DNA of 64,000 nt from Nonlabens agnitus (GCF_002994045.1 NZ_MQUC01000003.1:2518501-2582500); one strand, 5' to 3'. Shown: positions 7,650 through 16,298, counted from the stretch's first letter. A program made the numbers and translations. Notes: generated by a model from the sequence alone, not told the origin.

Positions 7650-9137
7650 ATGGAAGAAGAAAAGAACATAGACCGATTGTTCCAGAAGAAATTCCAGGAT
7701 TTCAAACCAGCTGCTCCAGCTGGATCTTGGGATGCCATTGAGTCAAAACTGGATCAAGCTAAAAAGCGACCAGCAGTGCTACCTTTATGGTGGAAACTTG
7801 CCGGCGTCGCTGCAGTTCTAGCAGTTCTTTTATCTGTATTTGTGTGGAATTCTGACGAGGTTACTCCTGTTGAGAATATGGCTTTAGAAGAGGCACCATC
7901 TTCTGAAGAAACAGAACTTCATCAAGGTATTGCTAATGAGGAAAAGCAACCTGATAACATAACAGATCAACAGTCAAACTCCACCGATTCCAATCCAAAT
8001 CAAACTGAACAGTCTCAAGAAAGTGTAGTAGAGAATACTGGTGAAGATGCAGTCGCCATGCCCAGTAGTAGCAAGTCAAACGGTGGTAAATCTCCCAAAA
8101 CCAAAGAATCTACGCCACAGAATAAGGTCACTAGTCAGGCGCAAAAAGATTTTATAGCTCAAAGCGAGCAAACTAGAGAACCATTGTATTCAAGGGCAAA
8201 TGGTAATGATGTTGATCCACAAAATGCTGCTGATTCAAAATTGTCAAGTGATTCATTCCAGAATTCGGTAAATGAAAACGTTGGAGATGCCATCGCGATG
8301 AACCAAGAAAGTAAAGTCGATGATGTCCAAGAAAAGGAAGAAACTGAATTAGAAAGTCTGGAAGACATTGCTGCCGCAAATACTATAACCCAACAGGATG
8401 AACCAATGCCTAGAAAGAAATGGAGTGCTGCCACCGTTGTCGCACCTGTTTATGCTAGTAGCTTAAGTGGATCATCTATTAGTGATCGCATTTCCAGAGA
8501 AAATCAAAACGCCCAAACCGACATAAGTTATGGAGTAGCCATCTCTTATGCGATCGATTCCCGTTGGAGTGTTCGTACCGGCTTACATCAAGTCAACATG
8601 AACTACAACAACCAGGATATCAATTATGGTTTGAATGCAAACACCCTAATTCTTAACAATGCAGAAGCCATGGCCATCTTTGACCCTAGCGCCGTCAATG
8701 CGCCAGCGCCGGCGATGTTCTCCAGTGCTAGTAGCTTTAATCAGGAGTTGAGAAATGCCCAGATTCTATCCAGTTTTAAAGGCGAGATAAGCCAGCAATT
8801 GGGTTATCTGGAAATGCCCTTTGAAGTGACTTATAGGCTGGTAGACAAAAAATTGGGAGTGAATGTTTTGGGTGGTTTTAGTGCGCTGTTTCTCACTGAC
8901 AATAATGTAAGTATTGTAAACGATAGCCGCAGGTTGGACCTGGGCAGTGATGAAAATTTCAACAGCTTTAACCAGAGTGCCAATTTTGGTATAGGTCTGG
9001 ACTATCAGTTTTCCAAAAATATTGGACTAACACTAGAGCCTACGTTTAAATATCAGTTGAACTCGTTAAAAGAAAACACAAGTGACTTCAGGCCTTACAC
9101 CGTTGGTGTATATACTGGTTTGATGTATAGATTTTAA
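7650..9137 (+). CDS. Anti-sigma-like/outer-membrane beta-barrel fusion protein
   Basis: 495 residues from ATG 7650 (MEEEKNIDRLFQKKF). A GTG at 7632 would overlap the sigma gene and is less likely. Layout: a cytoplasmic motif (1-40) typical of proteins encoded beside Bacteroidota ECF sigma factors, one membrane helix (about 48-66), then some 190 residues rich in E, Q, S, N. The C-terminal 220 residues look like a porin-type barrel (YGVAISYAIDSRWSVRTGL, ending GVYTGLMYRF). I infer that it senses the envelope and holds the sigma factor. How one chain could span both membranes is unclear. Confidence 0.7.
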   Translation: MEEEKNIDRLFQKKFQDFKPAAPAGSWDAIESKLDQAKKRPAVLPLWWKLAGVAAVLAVLLSVFVWNSDEVTPVENMALEEAPSSEETELHQGIANEEKQPDNITDQQSNSTDSNPNQTEQSQESVVENTGEDAVAMPSSSKSNGGKSPKTKESTPQNKVTSQAQKDFIAQSEQTREPLYSRANGNDVDPQNAADSKLSSDSFQNSVNENVGDAIAMNQESKVDDVQEKEETELESLEDIAAANTITQQDEPMPRKKWSAATVVAPVYASSLSGSSISDRISRENQNAQTDISYGVAISYAIDSRWSVRTGLHQVNMNYNNQDINYGLNANTLILNNAEAMAIFDPSAVNAPAPAMFSSASSFNQELRNAQILSSFKGEISQQLGYLEMPFEVTYRLVDKKLGVNVLGGFSALFLTDNNVSIVNDSRRLDLGSDENFNSFNQSANFGIGLDYQFSKNIGLTLEPTFKYQLNSLKENTSDFRPYTVGVYTGLMYRF

Positions 9138-9235
9138 CCACAAATTGTTGTCATTGCAGGCGTTTGTGGGTATATGAAAAAGAGATTGAGGTTGGTTAAT
9201 CATTGAACTCAATTAAATGCAATGAAAAAGAGTGG

Positions 9236-9269
9236 AACCGTCCTGTTTGCTATGCAGGACGGTTTTTTT
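9236..9269 (+). terminator. Intrinsic terminator between convergent genes
   Basis: AACCGTCCTG (9236-9245) pairs with CAGGACGGTT (9255-9264), followed by a T-run. It serves the rightward barrel gene. Confidence 0.85.
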
Positions 9270-9291
9270 ATGCGTCTTAAAGAAGGATAGG

Positions 9292-10038
9292 TTAGGAATT
9301 CTGTTGCCTGACAAGATCTTCATAGATGATATTTCTTACGCTTTCGCGAAAGCGAACTTTATCTCTAGGCAACTGCAAGCCGGCAGTTTGTTGGATCTCA
9401 TGGGTTCTTGCACGCATGCGTCCCGGTGATCCATTAAAAAAGGAGAACGGAAAACGCTTCTTGTTGTCATAAAAACTCATGGGAACTACGGGAATTTGGT
9501 GCTCTATGGCCAGTCTAAAGGCACCATCCTTGAAATGATCCAGCAGTATCGACCGGTCTGACGGCACGCCACCTTCTGGAAAAATACATATTCCAACACC
9601 ATCATCCAGTCTGCGGCTGGCGCTTTCAAAAACGGCCTTGCGGCTTTGCGGGTCACCGCGATCTACAAGAATACACGTGCGCTTATAGAAGAAACCAAAA
9701 ATGGGGATTTTAGAAAGCTCTGCTTTACCTACAAAAACAAAGGGGTTTTTTGCTGCCAGCAGCATGAGCATGATGTCTGCCATGCTCGTATGGTTGGCCA
9801 CCAGCATATAGCTTTGTCCCTTCTGCATGTGAGCATCCCTATATATTTGTGGCCACCAGAACATCCCATAGATAACAAACGCAGCCCATGCTTGAGCCAT
9901 CTTGAAAAAGATACCGTAGGTTTTCTCTGAAATAGTCGCCAACACCAGAAACGGAAACATGACCAAAATAGGAATGGCGAGTAGCACATAAAACCAAACT
10001 CTATAAAGAGGCATTACAATATATCGTATCCATTCCAT
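9292..10038 (-). CDS. plsC: 1-acyl-sn-glycerol-3-phosphate acyltransferase
   Basis: 248 residues. PlsC transfers an acyl chain to lysophosphatidate to make phosphatidate at the inner membrane. Two N-terminal hydrophobic segments precede the acyltransferase motif NHTSMAD (H-x4-D) and the second motif FPEGGVPSD. I start it at the ATG at 10038 (MEWIRYIVMPLYRVW). A start at 10077 is possible, but it would place a full promoter (TTG-N19-TATTTTTG) inside the gene. The resulting leader is only a few nt. Near the C-terminus KVRFRESVRN is encoded by an exact palindrome copy (9339-9354). Confidence 0.88.
   Translation of the reverse strand: MEWIRYIVMPLYRVWFYVLLAIPILVMFPFLVLATISEKTYGIFFKMAQAWAAFVIYGMFWWPQIYRDAHMQKGQSYMLVANHTSMADIMLMLLAAKNPFVFVGKAELSKIPIFGFFYKRTCILVDRGDPQSRKAVFESASRRLDDGVGICIFPEGGVPSDRSILLDHFKDGAFRLAIEHQIPVVPMSFYDNKKRFPFSFFNGSPGRMRARTHEIQQTAGLQLPRDKVRFRESVRNIIYEDLVRQQNS
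9339..9354. repeat. Iterated palindrome copy (in plsC)
   Basis: Exact 16-mer, read as RFRES near the C-terminus. Confidence 0.95.
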
Positions 10039-10044
10039 GAGTTC

Positions 10045-10074
10045 CAAAAATAGCAGAATTAAAACAGGCCACAA
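10045..10074 (-). promoter_or_regulatory. plsC promoter, full Bacteroidota consensus
   Basis: On the minus strand, TTG (10074-10072), exactly 19 nt, then TATTTTTG (10052-10045). The box ends 6 nt before the ATG at 10038, so the transcript has little or no leader. Confidence 0.7.
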
Positions 10075-10114
10075 CACCTTGATCTGCTTCTTGTGGTTTA
10101 AGCTCTTAAGGAAT

Positions 10115-10122
10115 TATCTTTG
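10115..10122 (+). promoter_or_regulatory. -7 promoter box for trpS
   Basis: TATCTTTG, with a TTG at 10091-10093 (21 nt spacing), 17 nt before the ATG. Confidence 0.6.
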
Positions 10123-10139
10123 TCCCCTAAATTATACCA

Positions 10140-11108
10140 ATGGCTAGAGTACTTACGGGAATACAATCTACGGGAATACCACATTTAGGGAATTTATTGG
10201 GCGCCATCTTGCCAGCGATAGAAATGGCCTCACAACCTGATAATGATTCCTTCCTGTTCATTGCAGATTTTCATTCCTTGACGCAAATCAAGGATGGCGA
10301 GACTTTGCGAGAAAACACGTATGCCACAGCTGCTGCCTGGATGGCTTGTGGACTGGATTCTAGTCGTACCACTTTTTATAGACAAAGTGATGTCCCACAA
10401 GTCACAGAGCTTAACTGGTATCTTAATTGCTTTTATCCCTATCAACGGTTGACACTGGCTCACAGTTTCAAGGATAAATCAGACCGATTGAATGATGTGA
10501 ATGCTGGATTATTCACCTATCCTATGTTAATGGCAGCAGACATCTTGTTGTACGACGCTCAAGTTGTGCCTGTGGGAAAAGACCAACTGCAGCATCTTGA
10601 AATGGCCCGCGATGTGGCAGGACGTTTTAATAATCAAATGGGCGATACGCTTATAGAGCCTCAAGCCAAAATCCAAGAGAATACGATGTATGTTCCAGGA
10701 ACAGATGGTGAGAAAATGAGTAAATCCCGTGGTAATTTGATTAATATCTTTTTACCTGAAAAGCAGTTGAAAAAACAAGTCATGTCCATAGAAACGGATA
10801 GCACGCCGCTGGAAGAGCCTAAAGATCCAGACACCTGTAACGTTTTTGCGATTTACAAACTGATTGCTACGGCCCAGCAAACCGCAGAAATGCGTGAAAA
10901 ATATGAAGCTGGAAATTACGGTTATGGACATGCTAAAAAAGCACTGTTTGAATTGATCTTGTTCAAATTTGGAAAGAATCGGGAACGTTTTGAGCACTAT
11001 ATGTCCAATAAACATGAAATAGATGCTGCTCTCAAAGAAGGTGCGGCAAAAGCTAAACTTGTTGCGGACGACGTGCTTTCCAGAGTTCGTGAAAAGTTGG
11101 GCTATTAA
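10140..11108 (+). CDS. trpS: Tryptophan--tRNA ligase
   Basis: 322 residues, normal for the bacterial enzyme. It charges tRNA-Trp using ATP. The class I signature appears as GIPHLGN (about residues 12-18) and the second signature as KMSKSRGN near 193. VPVGKDQLQHLEMARDV near 143 and IADFHSLTQ near 42 are typical of TrpRS. The ATG follows a TATCTTTG box by 17 nt. It is divergent from plsC and is followed by 430 nt without an intact gene. Confidence 0.97.
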   Translation: MARVLTGIQSTGIPHLGNLLGAILPAIEMASQPDNDSFLFIADFHSLTQIKDGETLRENTYATAAAWMACGLDSSRTTFYRQSDVPQVTELNWYLNCFYPYQRLTLAHSFKDKSDRLNDVNAGLFTYPMLMAADILLYDAQVVPVGKDQLQHLEMARDVAGRFNNQMGDTLIEPQAKIQENTMYVPGTDGEKMSKSRGNLINIFLPEKQLKKQVMSIETDSTPLEEPKDPDTCNVFAIYKLIATAQQTAEMREKYEAGNYGYGHAKKALFELILFKFGKNRERFEHYMSNKHEIDAALKEGAAKAKLVADDVLSRVREKLGY

Positions 11109-11164
11109 CTAGAAGCTCTAAAAAACTTCCTTCTTGTTATTTTGCACGCAAAAGTCTACTGAAT

Positions 11165-11377
11165 TTATCTTTCAAGTGGACGATTCTTCTTTTGGATATA
11201 CTTGTTTATAATAGTTTGACCTAAATCCTTGGCGCAAACTTTTCATTAGTCTTTCCATAGCAACATTCTGATGCCATATTCTGTGCCTAGATGTCTACTA
11301 TTTCTTGGTGTTAGAATCACTGATGGTAGTTTACCACCTGCTTTTATCTCGTTCAAATACACGATTACCTGTTTAAA
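11165..11377 (-). pseudogene. Decayed gene remnant, identity unknown
   Basis: This lies in the 430-nt gap between trpS and the next lipoprotein. Leftward, one frame reads through YLNEIKAGGKLPSVILTPRN and then RHLGTEYGIRM. A second frame continues AMERLMKSLRQGF, and a third ends QTIINKYIQKKNRPLER and a stop at 11165-11167. Each piece looks protein-like, and together they read as one C-terminus with two frameshifts. I cannot name the family; a mobile-element protein is possible. The rest of the gap (11378-11538) is AT-rich and shows nothing beyond presumed promoter DNA for the next gene. Confidence 0.45.
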
Positions 11378-11538
11378 TGTATATTAAGATAATTTTAAGG
11401 CCACGCTATAATCTACTATTATACAATTTATTAGAGGTATTTAATGCATTTCATCGATGTTTTGCGTTTGTTTATCGTGTTCAAACCTCGCATATTTAAA
11501 CCATTATTAAAACGATAACAATCAAAAACCTCTACAAA

Positions 11539-12549
11539 ATGAAAAAATTTACCCTAACAGCAGCTATCCTATTTACCGCAGCAACATTTGTTTCCTGCTC
11601 CACAGATTCTGAAGGTATCGACGATACCAGCGCACCGGTAAGCGGTCCCAAAGTGACCTTGTTTACAGGCAGCAACACATCTGGTAAGATCAACATGTTC
11701 GATCTTACCGATTCTAACAACATCACCAACAAATCTTTCCAGAGCGCCAGTACCGATGGTAATGGCATCCACTACGATCCACTCAATGACTGTCTTTTTG
11801 AGGCATCAAGATCAGAGAGTAACGTATTGGTCTTTGAAAACTTAAACAATAACGAGTCCGGAGCGGCACTTGCTCCATCACTTAGATCTGACGTACAGGT
11901 GGAGAACCCAAGAGATATTGCCATCTCTGGAAACCGCATCGTGGTATCTGCAGATGCAGTGGGGCCACGCGACAGCAATAAGTTCTATGTATATGAGTCC
12001 ACGCCTAACTCTGTAAGATTGGTCAACATCTATGAGACGGGTAACCAGCACTGGGGAATCTTCCTTGCCGGCAACACTCTTTATGCAGCCGTGGACAACA
12101 GTGGTAGAATAGCCGTTTACAACGACTTCTTCTCCAACAATAGTGGTGAGCTTACTGCAGACGACCAGATCACCATTGAAGGTGCACAGTCCCTAAGAGG
12201 AATCACCTATGACGAGGTAGAGGACCAACTCTTCCTTGCCGATGTCAGAAACCCATTGAACGACAGCGACGGAGCGATCCACACGATCAAGAACTTCTCA
12301 GTGATCTACAGCGGTCTTGAGGCTTACGGCACCATCACCGATGTGACTACGGTAAGCGGTTCAGAGACGATGTTGGGCAACCCGGTAGACCTGGAATACG
12401 ATAACGTAGGAAAGGTGCTCTATGCGGCAGAGCGCAGCACCAACGGTGGCATGGCTTTATCATTCGATACTACTACCGTAGGCAACGCAAAACCTAAGAT
12501 GCAGCAGTCCGTTTCAGGAATCTCAAGCATCTACCTTAACGTAGAATAA
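11539..12549 (+). CDS. Secreted lipoprotein with beta-propeller-like repeats
   Basis: 336 residues with a signal peptide and lipobox TFVSC (Cys20). The mature part has recurring blocks such as GNGIHYDPLNDCLFEASR, ENPRDIAISGNRIVVSA, LRGITYDEVEDQLFLAD and GNPVDLEYDNVGKVLYAAE. This spacing fits NHL/SMP-30-like propeller blades. Codon choice strongly favours C-ending codons (AAC, ATC, GAC, TAC), unlike neighbouring genes, which suggests high expression or a foreign source. The start is an ATG right before the signal peptide. An intrinsic terminator follows, so it is probably transcribed alone. The ligand or enzymatic role is unknown. Confidence 0.8.
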   Translation: MKKFTLTAAILFTAATFVSCSTDSEGIDDTSAPVSGPKVTLFTGSNTSGKINMFDLTDSNNITNKSFQSASTDGNGIHYDPLNDCLFEASRSESNVLVFENLNNNESGAALAPSLRSDVQVENPRDIAISGNRIVVSADAVGPRDSNKFYVYESTPNSVRLVNIYETGNQHWGIFLAGNTLYAAVDNSGRIAVYNDFFSNNSGELTADDQITIEGAQSLRGITYDEVEDQLFLADVRNPLNDSDGAIHTIKNFSVIYSGLEAYGTITDVTTVSGSETMLGNPVDLEYDNVGKVLYAAERSTNGGMALSFDTTTVGNAKPKMQQSVSGISSIYLNVE

Positions 12550-12600
12550 CATACAACGATTTTTCAAGTGCAATTTGTAGAGTAGATTGTAGAAAAGAGA

Positions 12601-12627
12601 AGAGACCCATCAAGGGTCTCTTTTTTT
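12601..12627 (+). terminator. Intrinsic terminator
   Basis: AGAGACCC (12601-12608) pairs with GGGTCTCT (12614-12621), then a run of T. It follows the propeller lipoprotein gene. Confidence 0.88.
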
Positions 12628-12651
12628 GTTCCATAGTATTGAGGATTGTTA

Positions 12652-12686
12652 CGCTTTCGCGCTTGCCTGCCGGACAGGCAGGAAAG
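12652..12686. repeat. Composite repeat, second copy
   Basis: CGCTTTCGCG (12652-12661), then a 21-nt insert carrying CCTGCCGGACAGGCAGG, then AAAG. It has the same junctions as the copy at 5412, but the right end (CG) is lost. It lies between two convergent gene ends. Confidence 0.75.
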
Positions 12687-12720
12687 AAACATTATCCATT
12701 CTAATTACCTATTAAATATT

Positions 12721-13815
12721 TCAGGTCAACATAAACAGCTTGCCTGGCAATGGCTTCACCACACCTTTAAGCTCCATGGACATCAGCAAAGAGGCTACTT
12801 TATGAACCGGCATGTGCACCTGTAGCGCAATAATATCTAGCAATTCCTTTTCTTGTTCTTTGAGTACGGTATAGATGGCTCTTTCGTCTTTGTCCAGTTC
12901 CACAAATAACTGCTTTTGAACGGCCACTTCATTTTGTTGCCAGCCTAGTATATATGGTATATCTGCTGCGGTCGTAAGTAAGTGTGCCTTACTTTGTTTG
13001 ATCAGACTATTACAACCTGAAGAATATTTATCATTCACTCGGCCTGGAACAGCAAAAACCTCTCGATTGTATCCGCTGGCCAGGTCTGCAGTGACCAGAG
13101 AGCCTCCTTTTTCTGCACTTTCAATGACCACAGTCGCTTCACTCAATCCAGCAATAACACGGTTGCGACCCAAAAAGTTTTTACGATCAAAAGTGTCCGT
13201 ACTCCAAAAGTCAGTAACAAAACCGCCGTTTTTCTTGACATCATTATTGTGTGCGGCGTGGTTGCGAGGATAGGTCTGATTCAGCCCATGCGCCATGACT
13301 GCCACAGTTTGCAGGCCATGCTCGATAGAAAGTTTATGTGCCAGAATATCTACACCATATGCATAACCACTAATAATGGTAGGATGGAGCGGAGCAATAT
13401 CTGCCATGAATTTTTCCAGAAAAGCGCTGCCTTGACTGGTAATCTGGCGTGTACCGACAATACTTAAGGTGTATGGATTGTTCCAGTTGATGTTTCCGTT
13501 TTCAAAGAAGATGATAGGTCCATCAACGCAATACTGCAATCGCTCTGGATAGTCGTCATTATAGTAAACCCTATACTTGAGCTTGTTTTCTTCAATAAAC
13601 TTGAGCTCGTTTTCTGCCTTTTGGAAAAGGTCTTTTGCTTTGATAAATTGGGCTTTTTTCTCACCTATGCCTTCGATGGCGGCAATTTCACGGTAAGGTT
13701 GTTCAAAGACTGCTGCCGCACTGCCAAAAGTCCTAATCAACTTTTTGGCCATGATATCGCCTATAAGTGGTGCCTTTTTTAAGGCAAGAAGTGAGAGCAG
13801 CTCTTGTTGATCCAT
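12721..13815 (-). CDS. dprA: DNA-processing protein DprA
   Basis: 364 residues. DprA protects incoming single-stranded DNA and loads RecA during natural transformation. An N-terminal helix-hairpin-helix region (about 1-60) precedes the Rossmann-like Smf domain, with SIVGTRQITSQG near 118, ISGYAYGVDILAH near 147 and GGSLVTADLASGYNREVFAVPG near 238. A C-terminal winged helix (about 300-364) completes it. The ATG overlaps the upstream M23 peptidase stop (TAATG), indicating coupling in the scoB-M23-dprA chain. Confidence 0.95.
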   Translation of the reverse strand: MDQQELLSLLALKKAPLIGDIMAKKLIRTFGSAAAVFEQPYREIAAIEGIGEKKAQFIKAKDLFQKAENELKFIEENKLKYRVYYNDDYPERLQYCVDGPIIFFENGNINWNNPYTLSIVGTRQITSQGSAFLEKFMADIAPLHPTIISGYAYGVDILAHKLSIEHGLQTVAVMAHGLNQTYPRNHAAHNNDVKKNGGFVTDFWSTDTFDRKNFLGRNRVIAGLSEATVVIESAEKGGSLVTADLASGYNREVFAVPGRVNDKYSSGCNSLIKQSKAHLLTTAADIPYILGWQQNEVAVQKQLFVELDKDERAIYTVLKEQEKELLDIIALQVHMPVHKVASLLMSMELKGVVKPLPGKLFMLT

Positions 13816-14453
13816 TACCCAAAAATAAAAGGATTAGGATCCAGAATGATTTTTTCAAAAGCCTTGAGATCGCCTTCGGCAAGAACTCCAGGAAAATCAC
13901 CGCGATACTCCTGCATGGTAGTCATCAATTGAAAATGTAGATGTGGCGAGTAACCGCCGTTTTCTTGTGGTGTGCCTAGAGTTGCAATTTGTTCGCTTTC
14001 GCGAAAGCGAACTCCAATTTTCCACGCTTGCATATCAGATTTAGAAAGGTGGCCATAAAGACTGTACAACTTGCCATCATTGTAATCGTGCTCTAAAATT
14101 AGTGTTGGTCCATAATTCCCAGCGTCATCATTATCTGCAAAAGAATGGATTTTTCCATCCATAATCGCGTGAACACTAGTGCCAGCAGGTGCCCATAGGT
14201 CAATTCCCATATGGACGTCGCGCACCGCACCATCCTGAAATCTCGCAGATTTGCGATACAGTGCTCGCTGTTCTTTGTAGCCGCCGTGAGCAACAAATCT
14301 GCCTGTTTGATGGCGATGATCCTCAAGATATTTTTCCATCACGGCAATATCACTCACATCGTTTTTGTCCCAATATGGGTTGTGCACGGAGAGATCCATA
14401 GGGAAATAGTCCTGAGATGCATATCGTGGATCGAGAAGGTTTTTGAATGCCAT
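13815..14453 (-). CDS. M23 family metallopeptidase-like protein
   Basis: 212 residues. LytM/M23 fold with the zinc motifs HMGID (H-x3-D, near residue 82) and SPHLHFQL (near 170). No signal peptide is visible, so it would be cytoplasmic unless exported in another way; many M23 relatives cut peptidoglycan cross-links outside the membrane. The loop before the strand IATLG contains VRFRES, encoded by an exact palindrome copy (13994-14009, extended to a 22-nt palindrome). Start and stop overlap scoB and dprA respectively as TAATG. The fold is confident; the substrate is not. Confidence 0.82.
   Translation of the reverse strand: MAFKNLLDPRYASQDYFPMDLSVHNPYWDKNDVSDIAVMEKYLEDHRHQTGRFVAHGGYKEQRALYRKSARFQDGAVRDVHMGIDLWAPAGTSVHAIMDGKIHSFADNDDAGNYGPTLILEHDYNDGKLYSLYGHLSKSDMQAWKIGVRFRESEQIATLGTPQENGGYSPHLHFQLMTTMQEYRGDFPGVLAEGDLKAFEKIILDPNPFIFG
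13994..14009. repeat. Iterated palindrome copy (in M23 gene)
   Basis: Exact 16-mer with symmetric GTT/AAC flanks, giving a 22-bp perfect palindrome at 13991-14012. Confidence 0.95.
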
Positions 14454-15106
14454 TAGATGACCATTTCTGGGATGTCGCCTTCTATGATAAGTGTACCTTC
14501 GGTAGCTGCTTGAATCTCCTGAACGGTGACGCCAGGTGCTCTTTCCAGCAGTTTGAAACCTTGGTCTGTTATTTCAATGACGGCCATATTAGAAACAACT
14601 TTAGTGATACAATTGACACCTGTAAGCGGTAAGCTACATTTTTTAAGCAGCTTTGACTCGCCGGCGCGATTGGTATGCATCATGGCAACAATGATATTTT
14701 CTGCGCTGGCGACAAGATCCATGGCACCGCCCATTCCCTTGACCATTTTACCAGGTATTTTCCAGTTGGCGATATCACCATTTTCGGCTACCTCCATGGC
14801 GCCCAAAATGGTGAGGTCAACATGCTGACCACGTATCATCCCAAAACTGGTTGCGCTGTCAAAGAAACTTGCGCCTGGTAATGTGGTGATGGTTTGCTTT
14901 CCTGCGTTGATGACATCTGCATCTTCCTCACCTTCAAAGGGAAAAGGTCCCATTCCCAACACGCCGTTTTCTGACTGGAACTCTACATCGATACCTTCTG
15001 GAACATAGTTTGCCACTAGAGTTGGTATACCAATACCTAGATTGACGTAGTAACCGTCTTTCACTTCTTGCGCGATTCTTTTTGCGATGCCTATTTTATC
15101 TAACAT
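14453..15106 (-). CDS. scoB: 3-oxoacid CoA-transferase subunit B
   Basis: 217 residues. The beta subunit of succinyl-CoA:acetoacetate CoA-transferase type enzymes carries the catalytic glutamate, here in FQSENGVLGMGPFP near residue 47. GIGIPTLVANYVPEG near 25 and GGAMDLVASAENIIVAM near 125 are typical. It acts with ScoA (15597-16298) in ketone-body/short-acid CoA exchange in the cytoplasm. Normally the two genes are adjacent, but here about 490 nt carrying a small extra gene separates them. The stop overlaps the next ATG as TAATG. Confidence 0.93.
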   Translation of the reverse strand: MLDKIGIAKRIAQEVKDGYYVNLGIGIPTLVANYVPEGIDVEFQSENGVLGMGPFPFEGEEDADVINAGKQTITTLPGASFFDSATSFGMIRGQHVDLTILGAMEVAENGDIANWKIPGKMVKGMGGAMDLVASAENIIVAMMHTNRAGESKLLKKCSLPLTGVNCITKVVSNMAVIEITDQGFKLLERAPGVTVQEIQAATEGTLIIEGDIPEMVI

Positions 15107-15157
15107 ATATAATTTGGTAATTTGATGATGTGTTGATTTAATAATTTACAACCCATA

Positions 15158-15523
15158 TCATCCATTATTCATATTTCTTTTAGTGGTGCCAATGATCTTT
15201 GATAATACTTTTGAAATTGAATCACGGTCTTTAAACAACTTCTCGTCAGGAGTTGGAAGGTGTTTGGAAGCTTTACATATTTCCATCCAATATTCTGTTT
15301 CATCAGACTCCTTAGCTGAGATCTTGAATTTATGAATGAAATCTTTGGGGCTCTCAGCGTTTTGTGCTTCCCAAACATTTGCTCCTATACTTGTACCAGA
15401 TCTGAACAATTGTGAGGCAAGATCCCAATCTTTTTGTGCTTTCAATTTCTGTACAAATTCAATAATGTCTAAAGAAAAATTGAAAGTCATATTTACAATA
15501 GGATTGCTGTTAAAATTCCTCAT
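15158..15523 (-). CDS. Four-helix bundle protein (23S rRNA intervening-sequence type)
   Basis: 121 residues; ATG at 15523, with an alternative Met 11 codons later. The block LFRSGTSIGANVWEAQNAES and the later KISAKESDETEYWMEI are hallmarks of the four-helix-bundle family first seen inside split 23S rRNA genes. Its biochemical role is not established. It lies alone between scoA and scoB in the same direction. Both flanks (15110-15155 and 15550-15596) are AATTTG-rich spacer sequence in opposite orientations, which suggests that the gene arrived as a unit. It might be cotranscribed with the CoA-transferase genes. Confidence 0.85.
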   Translation of the reverse strand: MRNFNSNPIVNMTFNFSLDIIEFVQKLKAQKDWDLASQLFRSGTSIGANVWEAQNAESPKDFIHKFKISAKESDETEYWMEICKASKHLPTPDEKLFKDRDSISKVLSKIIGTTKRNMNNG

Positions 15524-15596
15524 GAAACCTTCTATTTATAAAATGCTTTATCCGTTTCCTCCAGTTTTCAAATTGACAAATTCAAACATTAACAAA

Positions 15597-16298
15597 TCAA
15601 TCTCGAGTCCTCGTAGTTCTCTGCTCAATACGCTTTTCATACTTCTCACCTTGAAAAATGCGTTTGACAAATATTCCAGGAATGTGGATCTGGTTGGGGT
15701 CGAGCTCACCTGCGGGAACTAGTTCTTCTACCTCAGCCACGGTAATGCTGGCAGCGCCACACATGACTGGATTGAAATTTCTGGCAGTTCCTTTAAAAAT
15801 AAGGTTTCCTGCAGTGTCTCCTTTCCATGCTTTGACAAAAGCAAAATCTGCCTTAAAGGCGTGCTCTAGAATATGAGGTTTGTCATTAAAGACTCGCTCT
15901 TCTTTTCCTTCGGCTACTTCTGTTCCGTAGCCTGCCGGTGTGTAGAAGGCAGGAATTCCTGCTTGTGCGGCGCGGCAACGCTCGGCCAGCGTTCCTTGTG
16001 GGATCAATTCTACTTCCAGTTCACCGCTAAGCATCTGGCGCTCAAACTCATCATTCTCACCCACATAAGACGATATCATTTTCTTGATTTGTTTGCCCTG
16101 CAATAACAACCCTAGTCCAAAATCATCGACTCCAGCATTGTTGGAAATACAGGTCAAATCACTGACTCCCAACTCCACCAATTGGGCAATACTGTTCTCT
16201 GGAATCCCTGATAAACCGAATCCACCAACCATCAATGTCATACCACTCTTTACGCCAGCTAGTGCTTCTTTCACACTTGCTACTGTTCTATTAATCAT
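15597..16298 (-). CDS. scoA: 3-oxoacid CoA-transferase subunit A
   Basis: 233 residues, the normal length for the alpha subunit. The glycine-rich CoA-binding block [13 protein letters not shown] sits near residue 24, [15 protein letters not shown] near 52, and [19 protein letters not shown] near 148. It pairs with ScoB to transfer CoA between short acyl acids. It begins the leftward block scoA / four-helix protein / scoB / M23 / dprA. The C-terminus ([12 protein letters not shown]) is intact, so the intervening gene did not disrupt it. The 178 nt upstream hold no gene. Confidence 0.93.
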   Translation of the reverse strand: MINRTVASVKEALAGVKSGMTLMVGGFGLSGIPENSIAQLVELGVSDLTCISNNAGVDDFGLGLLLQGKQIKKMISSYVGENDEFERQMLSGELEVELIPQGTLAERCRAAQAGIPAFYTPAGYGTEVAEGKEERVFNDKPHILEHAFKADFAFVKAWKGDTAGNLIFKGTARNFNPVMCGAASITVAEVEELVPAGELDPNQIHIPGIFVKRIFQGEKYEKRIEQRTTRTRD

